A stretch of DNA of 64,000 nucleotides from Fictibacillus nanhaiensis (lineage in GTDB: Bacteria > Bacillota > Bacilli > Bacillales > Fictibacillaceae), in contig JAFHKR010000038.1 of the NCBI GenBank assembly GCA_017052515.1, positions 744,001 through 808,000 of the forward strand. The letters run 5' to 3'. A program made the translations under genes and the position numbers. Shown in pieces: positions 15,598-24,383 of this stretch; position 1 is the stretch's first letter; each line of letters opens with the position of its first letter. The notes beneath the pieces are model-generated. The model saw nothing but the letters and a program-made list of their open reading frames with translations. It was not told the DNA's origin and did no database searches.

Positions 15598-15700
15598 ATG
15601 CCTAAATAATATATCTAAAAATTATAATTATTCTGCAATTTTAAGGTAGCTTATGCTAAAATTTAAGAATGCACTAAATTATTCCAAAAGGAGGACGAAC

Positions 15701-16690
15701 ATGAAAAAGGGGATTGCGTTATTTTTCGTACTGATTCTTGCCTTTTCACTAGCAGCATGTGGTCAGAAGATTGATACTCCGTCAGAAAAGAAAGAAACAG
15801 GTGACAAGAGTGCTTCTTTAAATCTTGATCAAATCAGTATTGTAACAGGTGGGACAGGCGGTACATATTATCCACTAGGTGGAGAGATGGCGAAGATTGT
15901 CAAAGACGAGTTAGATGTTGAAGCAAACTCTCAGGCTTCAGGTGCTTCAGTAGAGAACATGCAGCTGCTTCAAGATGGTGATGCTGATGTAGCGTTTACA
16001 CAAACAGATATCGCTAGCTACGCAGTTGAAGGAAAAGAAATGTTCAAAGAAAAAGTTGATCAAGTAACGGGGATCGGTACATTATATCCTGAAACGATTC
16101 AAATCGTAACTCTAAAAGAAAGCGGAATTAAGAGTGTTGAAGATCTGAAAGGTAAAAAAGTTTCAGTTGGAGCGCCGGGTAGTGGAACGTTCGCCAATGC
16201 TGAACAAATTTTAAAGATTCATGGCATGACAATGGATGACATTGATGCCCAACATCTATCGTTCGATGAGTCTACGGAAGGTATTCAAGATAAGAATATC
16301 CAAGCAGCATTTATCACAGCAGGAACGCCTACGGGTGCTGTTGATGCACTATCAGCTACGAATCCGGTAACGATCGTACCGATTGCAGATGACAAGATTA
16401 AAGAGCTGATCGAAGCTCATCCGTATTACATTGAAGATACCGTTAAGAGTGGGACTTACAAGATTGAAGCAGACGTGAAAACGGTAGCCGTTCTTTCGAT
16501 GCTAACTGTTCGTAAAGATATGGAAGACGATGCAGTGTACGCAATCACAAAAGCAATCTTTGAAAACACGGATAAGATTAGTCATGCAAAAGGAGAGTTA
16601 ATCTCAGCAGAGAATGCAGTAGAAGGAATGGGAATTGATTTCCACCCTGGTGCTAAAAAGTATTTTGAAGAAAAAGGAATCTTAAAATAA
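15701..16690 (+). CDS. TAXI-family TRAP transporter solute-binding lipoprotein
   Basis: A 329-residue secreted lipoprotein. The N-terminal signal (MKKGIALFFVLILAFSLAAC) ends in a lipobox with lipidated Cys. The mature part starts a TAXI domain: ISIVTGGTGGTYYPLGGEMAKI, DVAFTQTDIASYA, GKKVSVGAPGSGT and AAFITAGTPTGAVDAL. TAXI proteins feed TRAP permeases, often with dicarboxylates or glutamate-type ligands. The ATG at 15701 is behind AAAGGAGG. The frame is open further upstream, but the lipoprotein signal fixes this start. It is followed by DUF1850 and the fused TRAP permease, making a complete three-gene transporter. Confidence 0.94.
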   Translation: MKKGIALFFVLILAFSLAACGQKIDTPSEKKETGDKSASLNLDQISIVTGGTGGTYYPLGGEMAKIVKDELDVEANSQASGASVENMQLLQDGDADVAFTQTDIASYAVEGKEMFKEKVDQVTGIGTLYPETIQIVTLKESGIKSVEDLKGKKVSVGAPGSGTFANAEQILKIHGMTMDDIDAQHLSFDESTEGIQDKNIQAAFITAGTPTGAVDALSATNPVTIVPIADDKIKELIEAHPYYIEDTVKSGTYKIEADVKTVAVLSMLTVRKDMEDDAVYAITKAIFENTDKISHAKGELISAENAVEGMGIDFHPGAKKYFEEKGILK

Positions 16691-16701
16691 GAGGTGTCGA
16701 G

Positions 16702-16732
16702 CATGGACTAAAAGATTATTCTTTAGTCCATG
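16702..16732 (+). promoter_or_regulatory. Perfect hairpin between ribosome binding site and start codon
   Basis: CATGGACTAAA (16702-16712) pairs perfectly with TTTAGTCCATG (16722-16732) around a 9-nt loop. A good GAGGTG lies just before it (16691-16696) and the DUF1850 ATG just after it (16740). No other ribosome binding site is visible. There is no T run, so it is not a terminator. Confidence 0.75.
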
Positions 16733-16739
16733 TATTCTT

Positions 16740-17243
16740 ATGAAGAAAATTTTTGTAAGCTTCTTGGGTTTAGTGATCTTAATCATGTTTTCAATGGTGC
16801 CATTCTTCACATCCGTAGTGATTGAAGACGGAAAGACAGGGAAACCGTTAGCTTTTTTTGATGCAAAAGAAGATAGTGAATTCAGTATCGAATACATACA
16901 CTCGATCCATAAAACACCGGTTCGTGAAATCTATCACGTTCATCATGAGGAAATCCTTCAGACTGAGATGAGGTTTCAGGAATTTGGAGTAGGCATGCCA
17001 TCTGGTGCAGCTGAGGGTGAAGTGTTTGCGCAAAAAGGTGAGAACTATATTTTATCCAACATGAAAAGAACGTTTCCTTCATTAGATATTCGAATCGGAC
17101 AAATTATAGCCAATCATACACTTCTTCTGAATGGGAATAAATATCCCTTCTCAGCATTCAGTGAAAAAGGGTCCTGGGTTTCAATAAAAGTAGAAAAACT
17201 GAACGTATGGCAAAGGTTGATAGGAGGGAAAAAACTTGGATAA
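16740..17243 (+). CDS. DUF1850 protein of the TAXI-TRAP transporter
   Basis: A 167-residue protein with an N-terminal membrane anchor or signal (about 3-25). The conserved DUF1850 stretch is FSIEYIHSIHKTPVREIY and EFGVGMPSGAAEGE. DUF1850 genes are commonly found between TAXI binding proteins and TRAP permeases, as here, and may be a small accessory subunit. Its stop overlaps the permease start by 8 bp. The start lacks an adjacent ribosome binding site, and the only one is separated from it by a hairpin (16702-16732). The biochemical role is unknown. Confidence 0.88.
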   Translation: MKKIFVSFLGLVILIMFSMVPFFTSVVIEDGKTGKPLAFFDAKEDSEFSIEYIHSIHKTPVREIYHVHHEEILQTEMRFQEFGVGMPSGAAEGEVFAQKGENYILSNMKRTFPSLDIRIGQIIANHTLLLNGNKYPFSAFSEKGSWVSIKVEKLNVWQRLIGGKKLG

Positions 17244-19221
17244 GAACAAGCATAACGAGCGTGAACATATATCAGATCAAGCTGTACAGGAACTGATGGA
17301 AAAGTACGATCCAGAAGCAGGCTTTCGAAAATTAAAAGGTGCTCTTTATTGGATCACACTCATCGGTTTGATCTCGTTTTCGTTATTTCAGCTCTATACA
17401 GCTATTTTTGGCGTATTGCCAGCACAGTTGCAAAGAACGATTCATCTAGGTTTTGCGCTAACGTTAATCTTTTTGCTCTTCCCGGCTTCTAAAAAGAAAA
17501 AAGAAGGTAAACCACTTTTTCAAGTCGCTTGGTATGACATGGTTTTGGCTGTTCTATCGATAGCCGTTGGATCTTATTGGTATCTATTCATGGATGACCT
17601 TGTTATGAGGGTAGGAAGGTTAACGACTCAAGATTTCTTAATAGGCGTGCTCGCGATCCTACTCGTTTTAGAAGCAACAAGAAGGGTGGTTGGGCTGCCC
17701 ATCACGATTATTGCAGGTCTATTCTTGCTTTACGCATATATGGGACCTTATATGCCGGGCTTCTTAGAGCACAAAGGGTTGACGATCGAACGGATCGTAA
17801 GGACGATGTTCTTTACAACAGAAGGTATTTTAGGAACACCGCTTGCGGTTTCATCCACATATATCTTTTTGTTTCTTTTATTTGGAGCCTTTCTCGTTAA
17901 AACGGGAGTGGGCGAATATTTTAATGATCTATCCATCGTCATCGCAGGAAGACGAGTAGGCGGACCTGCTAAGGTAGCCATTTTCTCGAGTGCTCTTCAA
18001 GGAACGATCAGTGGAAGTTCGGTGGCTAACGTTGTGACTTCTGGGGCTTTTACGATTCCGATGATGAAACGATTGGGTTATGATAAAAACTTTGCAGGAG
18101 CCGTAGAGGCAGCTTCTTCAACTGGTGGTCAGATCATGCCTCCTGTAATGGGTGCTGCAGCGTTTTTAATGGTTGAATTTATCGGCGGTGGTATTACCTA
18201 TTGGGATATTGCTAAAGCTGCTGCCATTCCTGCCATTCTTTATTTTGCAGGAATCTGGATCATGACGCATTTTGAAGCAAAGCGCATCGGTCTTAGAGGG
18301 TTATCGCGTGAAGAGATGCCTGAAACGAAAAGAGTTATCAAGCAAGTGTATTTGTTGATTCCGATCGTTGTGGTTATTGTTCTTTTAATGAATGGCGTTA
18401 GTGTTACAAAATCAGCATTATGGTCCATAGTGAGTGCGATTGCGGTAGGCATGTTCAATAAGAATACGCGTATGGGGCCGAAGCTCTTTTTTGAAGCATT
18501 AGCCGATGGGGCAAGAACAGCACTCGGTGTTGCAGCAGCTACAGCAGCAGCAGGTATGATCGTCGGAGTTGTAACGGTAACAGGTGTAGGTCTTAAGATG
18601 GCGAATGGTTTGCTAGAGTTATCAGGTGGATATCTCATTCCGACCTTATTCTTAACGATGATTGCATCCCTTGTACTTGGAATGGGGTCGCCGACCACTG
18701 CGAACTATGTGATCACATCAACGATCGCTGCACCAGCTATTTTATTGTTTGGTGTTCCTGATCTTTCCGCTCACATGTTTGTCTTTTATTTTGGAATCAT
18801 CGCGGATATTACACCTCCTGTAGCGCTTGCAGCGTTTGCCGCTGCTGGGGTTTCAGGCGGTGAACCGATACGAACCGGGATACTATCATCAAAACTGGCC
18901 ATTGCGGCATTCATTATTCCGTACATTTTCGTCATATCACCACAGCTCATGTTGATTGATACCACTTGGGTAGAAGCCATTTGGGTAATCTCTACGGCAT
19001 TTGTCGGAATGATCGCGATCGGTGCAGGGATGATCGGCTATTGGATGCGACCTCTTTCTTGGTTAGAAAGAATCGCAGCCGTTGCGATCGGATTCTTGCT
19101 GATCTATCCAGAAGGCATGTTCAGTGCGATCGGTCTTGCAGCGTTCGCTCTTATGCTTGGAAGTCAGTATTGGCTTATGAAAAAAGACAATACACAAGCT
19201 CCATCATCACCAGCGGTTTAA
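17236..19221 (+). CDS. TRAP transporter permease, fused small and large subunits
   Basis: A 661-residue membrane protein. The first part (about 35-155, four membrane segments) corresponds to the small DctQ-like subunit. The rest (about 160-640) is the DctM-like large subunit with roughly twelve or more segments. The motifs SSALQGTISGSSVANVVTSG and STGGQIMPPVMGAAAF are typical of fused TAXI-TRAP permeases (DctMQ). It drives Na+-coupled solute uptake. The TTG start at 17236 is behind TAGGAGGG and overlaps DUF1850. Substrate unknown. Confidence 0.94.
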   Translation: MDKNKHNEREHISDQAVQELMEKYDPEAGFRKLKGALYWITLIGLISFSLFQLYTAIFGVLPAQLQRTIHLGFALTLIFLLFPASKKKKEGKPLFQVAWYDMVLAVLSIAVGSYWYLFMDDLVMRVGRLTTQDFLIGVLAILLVLEATRRVVGLPITIIAGLFLLYAYMGPYMPGFLEHKGLTIERIVRTMFFTTEGILGTPLAVSSTYIFLFLLFGAFLVKTGVGEYFNDLSIVIAGRRVGGPAKVAIFSSALQGTISGSSVANVVTSGAFTIPMMKRLGYDKNFAGAVEAASSTGGQIMPPVMGAAAFLMVEFIGGGITYWDIAKAAAIPAILYFAGIWIMTHFEAKRIGLRGLSREEMPETKRVIKQVYLLIPIVVVIVLLMNGVSVTKSALWSIVSAIAVGMFNKNTRMGPKLFFEALADGARTALGVAAATAAAGMIVGVVTVTGVGLKMANGLLELSGGYLIPTLFLTMIASLVLGMGSPTTANYVITSTIAAPAILLFGVPDLSAHMFVFYFGIIADITPPVALAAFAAAGVSGGEPIRTGILSSKLAIAAFIIPYIFVISPQLMLIDTTWVEAIWVISTAFVGMIAIGAGMIGYWMRPLSWLERIAAVAIGFLLIYPEGMFSAIGLAAFALMLGSQYWLMKKDNTQAPSSPAV

Positions 19222-19227
19222 AAGGGG

Positions 19228-19260
19228 AAAGCTCAAAGGTATCTGTCTTTGAGCTTTTTT
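19228..19260 (+). terminator. Terminator of the TRAP transporter operon
   Basis: AAAGCTCAAAG pairs perfectly with CTTTGAGCTTT around an 8-nt loop, followed by a T run. Confidence 0.93.
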
Positions 19261-19433
19261 ATGTGGGCAAAGTTTAAAATTTTCAATGTGGGTAAAAGAT
19301 TGTAAGGTTATACATCTACTATTTATGATACAATCAGTAAGTATGCATTTTTGTAGAATACGGATTTGAATATATGTATGTAAGCTGATAGAGATAGGTT
19401 GGTCAGTTATATATAAAAAGGAGAGATATCCAA

Positions 19434-21053
19434 ATGATTACGGTAACTAACGTTGGTCTTCGCTACGGCGACCGCAAGCTGTTTGAAGACGTTAATATAA
19501 AGTTTACACCAGGAAACTGCTATGGTTTGATCGGTGCGAACGGTGCGGGTAAATCTACATTCTTAAAAATTCTTTCTGGTGAGATCGAAGCACAAACAGG
19601 TGACGTTCACATGACGCCAGGCGAACGTCTAGCTGTATTGAAGCAGAACCACTTTGAGTATGAAGATCAAGAGGTTATGCAAACGGTTATCATGGGTCAC
19701 GCACGTCTTTATGAAGTAATGCAAGAGAAAGACGCGATCTATATGAAAGCTGACTTCTCAGACGAAGACGGAATTCGTGCAGCTGAACTTGAAGGTGAGT
19801 TTGCTGAACTAAACGGTTGGGAAGCAGAATCTGAGGCAGCGATCCTTCTTAAAGGTCTTGGCATTAAAGAAGATCTTCACACGAAGAAACTAGCTGAACT
19901 AACTGGTTCTGAAAAAGTAAAAGTTTTGCTTGCTCAAGCTCTTTTCGGTAAGCCAGATGTTCTACTTCTGGATGAGCCGACGAACAACTTAGACCTTCAA
20001 GCAATTCAATGGCTAGAAGATTTCTTGATCAATTTTGAAAACACCGTTATCGTTGTATCCCATGACCGTCACTTCTTAAACAAAGTATGTACGCACATGG
20101 CTGACCTTGATTTTGGAAAGATCCAGATCTATGTGGGTAACTATGATTTCTGGTATGAGTCTTCTCAATTAGCGCTTCGTATGGCACAAGATCAAAATAA
20201 GAAAAAAGAAGAAAAGATTAAAGAACTTCAAGCTTTCGTTGCTCGATTTAGTGCGAACGCATCTAAATCAAAACAAGCTACTTCACGTAAGAAGTTATTA
20301 GATAAAATCTCTCTAGATGATATCCGACCTTCTTCTCGTAAATATCCGTATGTGAACTTTGGCATCAACCGTGAGATCGGAAATGACCTTCTTCGTGTTG
20401 ACGGCCTAACGAAAACGATCGACGGCGTAAAAGTACTTGATAACGTGAGCTTTATCATGAACAAAGACGACAAGATTGCTTTTGTAGGTAAAGAAGAGAT
20501 CGCTATCACTACTCTATTTAAAATTTTAATGGGTGAGATGGAAGCGGACAGCGGAACGTACAAATGGGGTGTAACAACATCTCAAGCTTACTTCCCACGC
20601 GATAACTCGAAGTACTTTGATGGCAGCGAGCAGACTCTTGTGGATTGGCTTCGTCAATATTCTCCTGAAGATCAAACAGAGAGCTTCCTTCGTGGATTCT
20701 TAGGTCGTATGCTATTCTCAGGTGAAGAAGTAATGAAGAAACCTTCTGTATTATCTGGGGGAGAGAAAGTTCGTTGTATGCTTTCTAAGATGATGCTCAG
20801 CGGATCAAACGTATTGATTATGGATGACCCTACGAACCACTTGGATCTAGAGTCGATCACAGCGTTGAACAACGGATTAATCAGCTACAAAGGTTCATTG
20901 ATGTTCACATCACATGACCATCAGTTCGTTGAAACGATCGCGAACCGTATCATCGAGATCACGCCTAAAGGAATTCTTGATAAGCAAATGTCTTATGATG
21001 AGTACTTGGCAAATGACGAGTTGAAGAAGCAACGTCAATTGATGTATCAATAA
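19434..21053 (+). CDS. ykpA: ABC-F family ATPase, YkpA-like
   Basis: A 539-residue soluble protein with two ABC ATPase domains and no membrane segments. Domain 1 has a normal Walker A (GANGAGKST, 34-42) and Walker B (VLLLDEPTNNLD), but its signature reads LTGSEK rather than LSGGE. Domain 2 has a degenerate Walker A (VGKEEIAITT, no lysine before the Thr pair), a normal LSGGEK, and MDDPTNHLD with Asp at the catalytic Glu position. ABC-F proteins act on the ribosome. The helical linker is at about 245-300. Most of these departures seem to be shared with YkpA; whether the Asp in Walker B is shared I cannot say. Confidence 0.88.
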   Translation: MITVTNVGLRYGDRKLFEDVNIKFTPGNCYGLIGANGAGKSTFLKILSGEIEAQTGDVHMTPGERLAVLKQNHFEYEDQEVMQTVIMGHARLYEVMQEKDAIYMKADFSDEDGIRAAELEGEFAELNGWEAESEAAILLKGLGIKEDLHTKKLAELTGSEKVKVLLAQALFGKPDVLLLDEPTNNLDLQAIQWLEDFLINFENTVIVVSHDRHFLNKVCTHMADLDFGKIQIYVGNYDFWYESSQLALRMAQDQNKKKEEKIKELQAFVARFSANASKSKQATSRKKLLDKISLDDIRPSSRKYPYVNFGINREIGNDLLRVDGLTKTIDGVKVLDNVSFIMNKDDKIAFVGKEEIAITTLFKILMGEMEADSGTYKWGVTTSQAYFPRDNSKYFDGSEQTLVDWLRQYSPEDQTESFLRGFLGRMLFSGEEVMKKPSVLSGGEKVRCMLSKMMLSGSNVLIMDDPTNHLDLESITALNNGLISYKGSLMFTSHDHQFVETIANRIIEITPKGILDKQMSYDEYLANDELKKQRQLMYQ

Positions 21054-21065
21054 ATAACAATAAAG

Positions 21066-21105
21066 GAGTGTTAAGTCTGATTGTAGATTTAGCACTCTTT
21101 TTTTT
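21066..21105 (+). terminator. Terminator after ykpA
   Basis: GAGTGTTAAGTCT pairs with AGATTTAGCACTC (13 pairs with two G-T) around a 6-nt loop, followed by a long T run. Confidence 0.92.
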
Positions 21106-21144
21106 GTAGGAAGCTTTTTCAATCTTTTAAAGTGAGGCGAAGAG

Positions 21145-21468
21145 ATGGAACTCTTTACTGAGAATGTAATCACAATCATTAAAAATATACCGAGCGGCTA
21201 CGTCATGTCTTACGGACAGATTGCTAGGATAGCAGGAAATCCAAGAAGTGCTCGTCAAGTCGTTCGTATCCTTCACTCTATGAGTAAGAAACATGATCTA
21301 CCTTGGCATCGTGTAATCAATGCAAAAGGAGAGATTGGCATTCAAGATGAGGAATTATTTCATACACAAAAGTCGCGATTAGAAAATGAAGGTGTCCAAT
21401 TTAAAGGGAAAAATAGAGTGGACATCGAAGCTTACAGATATTCGCCAGAATGCGAGGATATTATCTAA
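21145..21468 (+). CDS. Alkyltransferase-like (ATL) protein
   Basis: A 107-residue protein with the DNA-binding fold of O6-alkylguanine transferases: IPSGYVMSYGQIARIAGNPRSARQV. The methyl-acceptor motif PCHRV is replaced by PWHRV (Trp54), the hallmark of ATL proteins. These bind O6-alkylguanine without repairing it and recruit nucleotide excision repair. It has a GAGGCG ribosome binding site and overlaps the weakest start option of the downstream GNAT gene. The uvrBA genes lie 5 kb away, though no operon link exists. Confidence 0.92.
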   Translation: MELFTENVITIIKNIPSGYVMSYGQIARIAGNPRSARQVVRILHSMSKKHDLPWHRVINAKGEIGIQDEELFHTQKSRLENEGVQFKGKNRVDIEAYRYSPECEDII

Positions 21469-21491
21469 TTACCATGTACAGGGAGAAATGC

Positions 21492-21998
21492 ATGATGTTA
21501 ATGAAACAGATTCCCGTGATAAAGAAAGCCGAGTTAAGGCATAAAGAAACCATCCAGAATCTTATGCAGTTTTATTTTTATGATTTCTCAGAGTTTATTG
21601 ACCTTCAAGTGAGCGATAATGGAGTTTTTGGTCCGTATGCTTATCTAGATAACTATTGGCAAGAAAGTCGGCGTTTTCCTTATCTGATCGAAAAAGAAGG
21701 CAAACTAGCAGGGTTTGTATTAGTAAGTGAAATACAGGAGGAAAACGATCAATATTGGTCGATCTCTGAATTTTTTATCATGAAAAAGTTCAGGCTTGGA
21801 GGTTTAGGGAAACTTGCTGCTCATCAAATATTTGAAAAACATAAAGGGAATTGGCAAGTATCTCAAATAAAACCGAACAAACCTGCTCAAGTGTTTTGGA
21901 GAAAAGTGATAGGTGAATACAGTGGGGAGCAGTACAAAGAGCGGAACGAAGAGGGACGAGTCATCCAATCGTTCTGCAATAAAATAATAAAGAAATGA
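21492..21998 (+). CDS. GNAT-family N-acetyltransferase
   Basis: A 168-residue protein starting MMLMKQIPVIKKAEL. The central GKLAGFVLV strand, the SISEFFIMKKFRLGGLGKLAAHQIF segment (in place of the usual RxxGxG/A pyrophosphate loop) and the C-terminal KPAQVFWRKVI fit a GNAT fold. The start at 21492 lies 6 bp after GGGAG, 24 bp downstream of the ATL stop, so the two are probably cotranscribed. Substrate unknown. Confidence 0.82.
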   Translation: MMLMKQIPVIKKAELRHKETIQNLMQFYFYDFSEFIDLQVSDNGVFGPYAYLDNYWQESRRFPYLIEKEGKLAGFVLVSEIQEENDQYWSISEFFIMKKFRLGGLGKLAAHQIFEKHKGNWQVSQIKPNKPAQVFWRKVIGEYSGEQYKERNEEGRVIQSFCNKIIKK

Positions 21999-22001
21999 CG
22001 T

Positions 22002-22031
22002 GCGATTCTATCATAAGGAATCGCTTTTTTT
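22002..22031 (+). terminator. Terminator after the GNAT gene
   Basis: GCGATTC pairs perfectly with GAATCGC around a 9-nt loop, followed by seven T. Confidence 0.9.
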
Positions 22032-22149
22032 ATTGCGTTAAAACGATAGAAAGTTTGACTTTTTTTTAATAGGGCAAAATAGGATAGGAACTACTAACAT
22101 CTTAAGTAGTTTCAAATAACTGTTTTTTTACTTCTGAGGGGATGTACAC

Positions 22150-23526
22150 ATGTTTAGATTGAACCTGTTAGATAATTATTTAAAAAAATATACAAAAATG
22201 TCCGAGAGAGAACTATCACATACGGTGCAATCGAATATGTGGTTTACTCCTGTGCTTTACGTCATTTTTTCTATACTATTAGTAGTTGCTACTTTAACAA
22301 CTGACTTAAAATATGATTTAGGAAATCAAATGCGTCTTTTTTTTGCGGTTGATTATGAACTTACACGAAATTTAGTAGGAACTCTTACCGCTGCCACGCT
22401 CACTCTTACCACCTTTACCTTTAACTTGATTCTTGTTGTGTTTACAACCTTTTCTGGACAGTTTTCTCCTCGTATGCTGAAGAACTTTATAGCTAGTAAA
22501 TCAACTCAGCGTGTTCTAGGGATATTTACATCAAGTTTCATCTATATGTTGTTGAGTTTTTTATTTTTGAATAAAAGAATGGCTGAATACTATTTCGCTG
22601 TTCCTTTTGTGGCAGCGATCATTGCAGCGTTTGCGATGGGAACGTTTATCTTTTTTATTAATCATGCTGTCGCTTGGCTTCAAGTGAACCAGATGACGTA
22701 TGATATGAAAAATGAGGCGTTATCGATCGTGAAGAACACGCTTGAGGATGAAGTAGATCCTTATAAGGTGAACGATTTAACGACGGTGAACAGTGATATC
22801 TGTGATGAGAGCGGTTATACGATCGCGGCTAAAAAGTCTGGGTTTATTCAACTCGTCGATTTCATCTCGATCATGAAAGAAGCCGAGCGTGATGATATTG
22901 TCATACGATGCGAGTACACCATCGGTAGTTATGTTTACGCCACAACACCATTCCTATCTTATTGGAAAAAAGGGGACAATCAAATAGATGAACAAAAATA
23001 TCTGTCACTCATCAAGATTGGGAGAAGGCAAACAGAAGTACAAGATATCGAATTTAGTATCAATAAACTAGTAGAAGTTGCAATCCGTTCCCTTGGAAAT
23101 AACGATCCAAAAACGGCAACGAACTCAATCTATCAACTCGGAGAGGTTCTAACATCTATTTCAAGGTGCTCCGTATTTTCAAAGTATTTAGTAGACAATG
23201 AAAACAATCTGCGGGTTGTTTTACAAGAAAGAGATTTCAGTCATTACTTATATAATGCATTTGGGTACATCCGACACTATGCGAAAGACAATGTATTGGT
23301 TTGTACAGAAATTTTGAAAGTTTTAGATTTGATGGCAAAATCTTTGAATAAGCGTGATTATAATGCCGTCTGGGAGTTTGGGGTACTAACCGCAAGTGGG
23401 TTGGAGAATCATTTCTTATTCGCTCTAGACTATCAACAGTTTCACCGTGCGTTGCAAAATCTTTCTGTGACAACCAAACATGAAGAAGAATATGAAGAGT
23501 TCTTGCTGAAAAGTAAACACCCTTAA
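22150..23526 (+). CDS. DUF2254 membrane protein
   Basis: A 458-residue protein. Four membrane segments fill the N-terminal 175 residues (near 32-50, 72-98, 115-137 and 145-170) and a soluble domain of about 280 residues follows. The stretch FFAVDYELTRNLVGTLTAATLTLTTFTFNL (read in parts) followed by FSGQFSPRMLKNF is characteristic of DUF2254. Function is not established. It is monocistronic with a GAGGGGATG ribosome binding site and shares a terminator with the convergent kinase gene. Confidence 0.85.
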   Translation: MFRLNLLDNYLKKYTKMSERELSHTVQSNMWFTPVLYVIFSILLVVATLTTDLKYDLGNQMRLFFAVDYELTRNLVGTLTAATLTLTTFTFNLILVVFTTFSGQFSPRMLKNFIASKSTQRVLGIFTSSFIYMLLSFLFLNKRMAEYYFAVPFVAAIIAAFAMGTFIFFINHAVAWLQVNQMTYDMKNEALSIVKNTLEDEVDPYKVNDLTTVNSDICDESGYTIAAKKSGFIQLVDFISIMKEAERDDIVIRCEYTIGSYVYATTPFLSYWKKGDNQIDEQKYLSLIKIGRRQTEVQDIEFSINKLVEVAIRSLGNNDPKTATNSIYQLGEVLTSISRCSVFSKYLVDNENNLRVVLQERDFSHYLYNAFGYIRHYAKDNVLVCTEILKVLDLMAKSLNKRDYNAVWEFGVLTASGLENHFLFALDYQQFHRALQNLSVTTKHEEEYEEFLLKSKHP

Positions 23527-23532
23527 ACGATG

Positions 23533-23562
23533 AAAAGCCCGGTATAATTACCGAGCTTTTTT
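23533..23562. terminator. Shared bidirectional terminator
   Basis: AAAAGC and CGGTA arms pair with TACCG and GCTTTT (one unpaired C and A) around TAAT. A runs on one side and T runs on the other let it serve both converging genes. Confidence 0.85.
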
Positions 23563-24361
23563 ATATAGAGCGCAATACTTTTTGAACGTCCGTAGTGGAA
23601 TGAAAGGGCTCGTCAAGTTGGAGCATTTTCCGAAGAACGTATTTGAAGGAACGTGAGATGTCTAATTCCTCTTCCCAGCTTAACTCTTTTTTTGATTGAG
23701 GCACGTAAGAAGAGTAGAGTAGAAAGAGTGCAAAATGGCCAAGAGCAAACAGATCGCTTTCTACTTGAACAGCACGCATCCGAATTTTCTCAGGATGATC
23801 ATGGGGATCTTCAATCTCTTTGGTTTTGTCTGATAAATAACAAGCAAGTCCAAAATCAATCACGATTAGTTCTTTATCACGTTGAATGATATTTGGAATG
23901 CGAAGATCTCGATGTATGATCCCTTTCTCATGAAAGCATTCCGTAATTTTTAACAGATCCAGCAAGATCGCGATGGTTTCTTTTTCGTTATACTTTTGAT
24001 TGTCGCGAAAAATGAGATCTTCAAACGTGTCTCCCTTAATCCACTCCATCGCGATAAAATGACCTTGTTCGTTTTGAAAGGTATTCAATAGCTTCGGAAC
24101 AGGATGTTGTTGGAGTGCTCCTAAAATCCGAGATTCTCTTTGGAAAGAAAGAAGACCTGATGTGGTCTTTGATTTCGTGTTCCGAAGCTGTTTTAGTACG
24201 ATGATCTCATCTGTTTGTCGATCGAGTGCTAAGTACGTAATGCCGTAACTACCCATTCCAAGAACTTCTTGAATTTGATATCGCTCATGAATGTGGTGGC
24301 CAGCTTTAAAAGGTCTGTCCCATATCGCTCTTTGCAGACCTTTCCAAAGTTCAGTTATCAT
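23561..24361 (-). CDS. Hanks-type serine/threonine protein kinase, soluble
   Basis: A 266-residue kinase domain with no membrane segment or PASTA repeats. Seen are the glycine loop GMGSYG (35-40), Lys57 in IVLKQL, Glu in FQRESRIL, the catalytic loop HRDLRIPN (150-157, with Arg154 where Lys is usual) and DFG (169-171). It resembles the small YbdM/PrkD-type kinases of Bacillus. It lies 22 bp after a Lys/Ser/Tyr-rich mini-protein gene with no terminator between them and no good ribosome binding site of its own, so it is probably cotranscribed. Substrates unknown; the neighbour is an obvious candidate. Confidence 0.88.
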   Translation of the reverse strand: MITELWKGLQRAIWDRPFKAGHHIHERYQIQEVLGMGSYGITYLALDRQTDEIIVLKQLRNTKSKTTSGLLSFQRESRILGALQQHPVPKLLNTFQNEQGHFIAMEWIKGDTFEDLIFRDNQKYNEKETIAILLDLLKITECFHEKGIIHRDLRIPNIIQRDKELIVIDFGLACYLSDKTKEIEDPHDHPEKIRMRAVQVESDLFALGHFALFLLYSSYVPQSKKELSWEEELDISRSFKYVLRKMLQLDEPFHSTTDVQKVLRSI

Positions 24362-24383
24362 GTTATTTGAATCTTAACGTAGA

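Noticed and set aside
22089..22111. Short inverted repeat (AACTACT..AGTAGTT) before the DUF2254 gene
   Set aside because: Seven-bp arms with a 9-nt gap in AT-rich DNA; no supporting promoter geometry.
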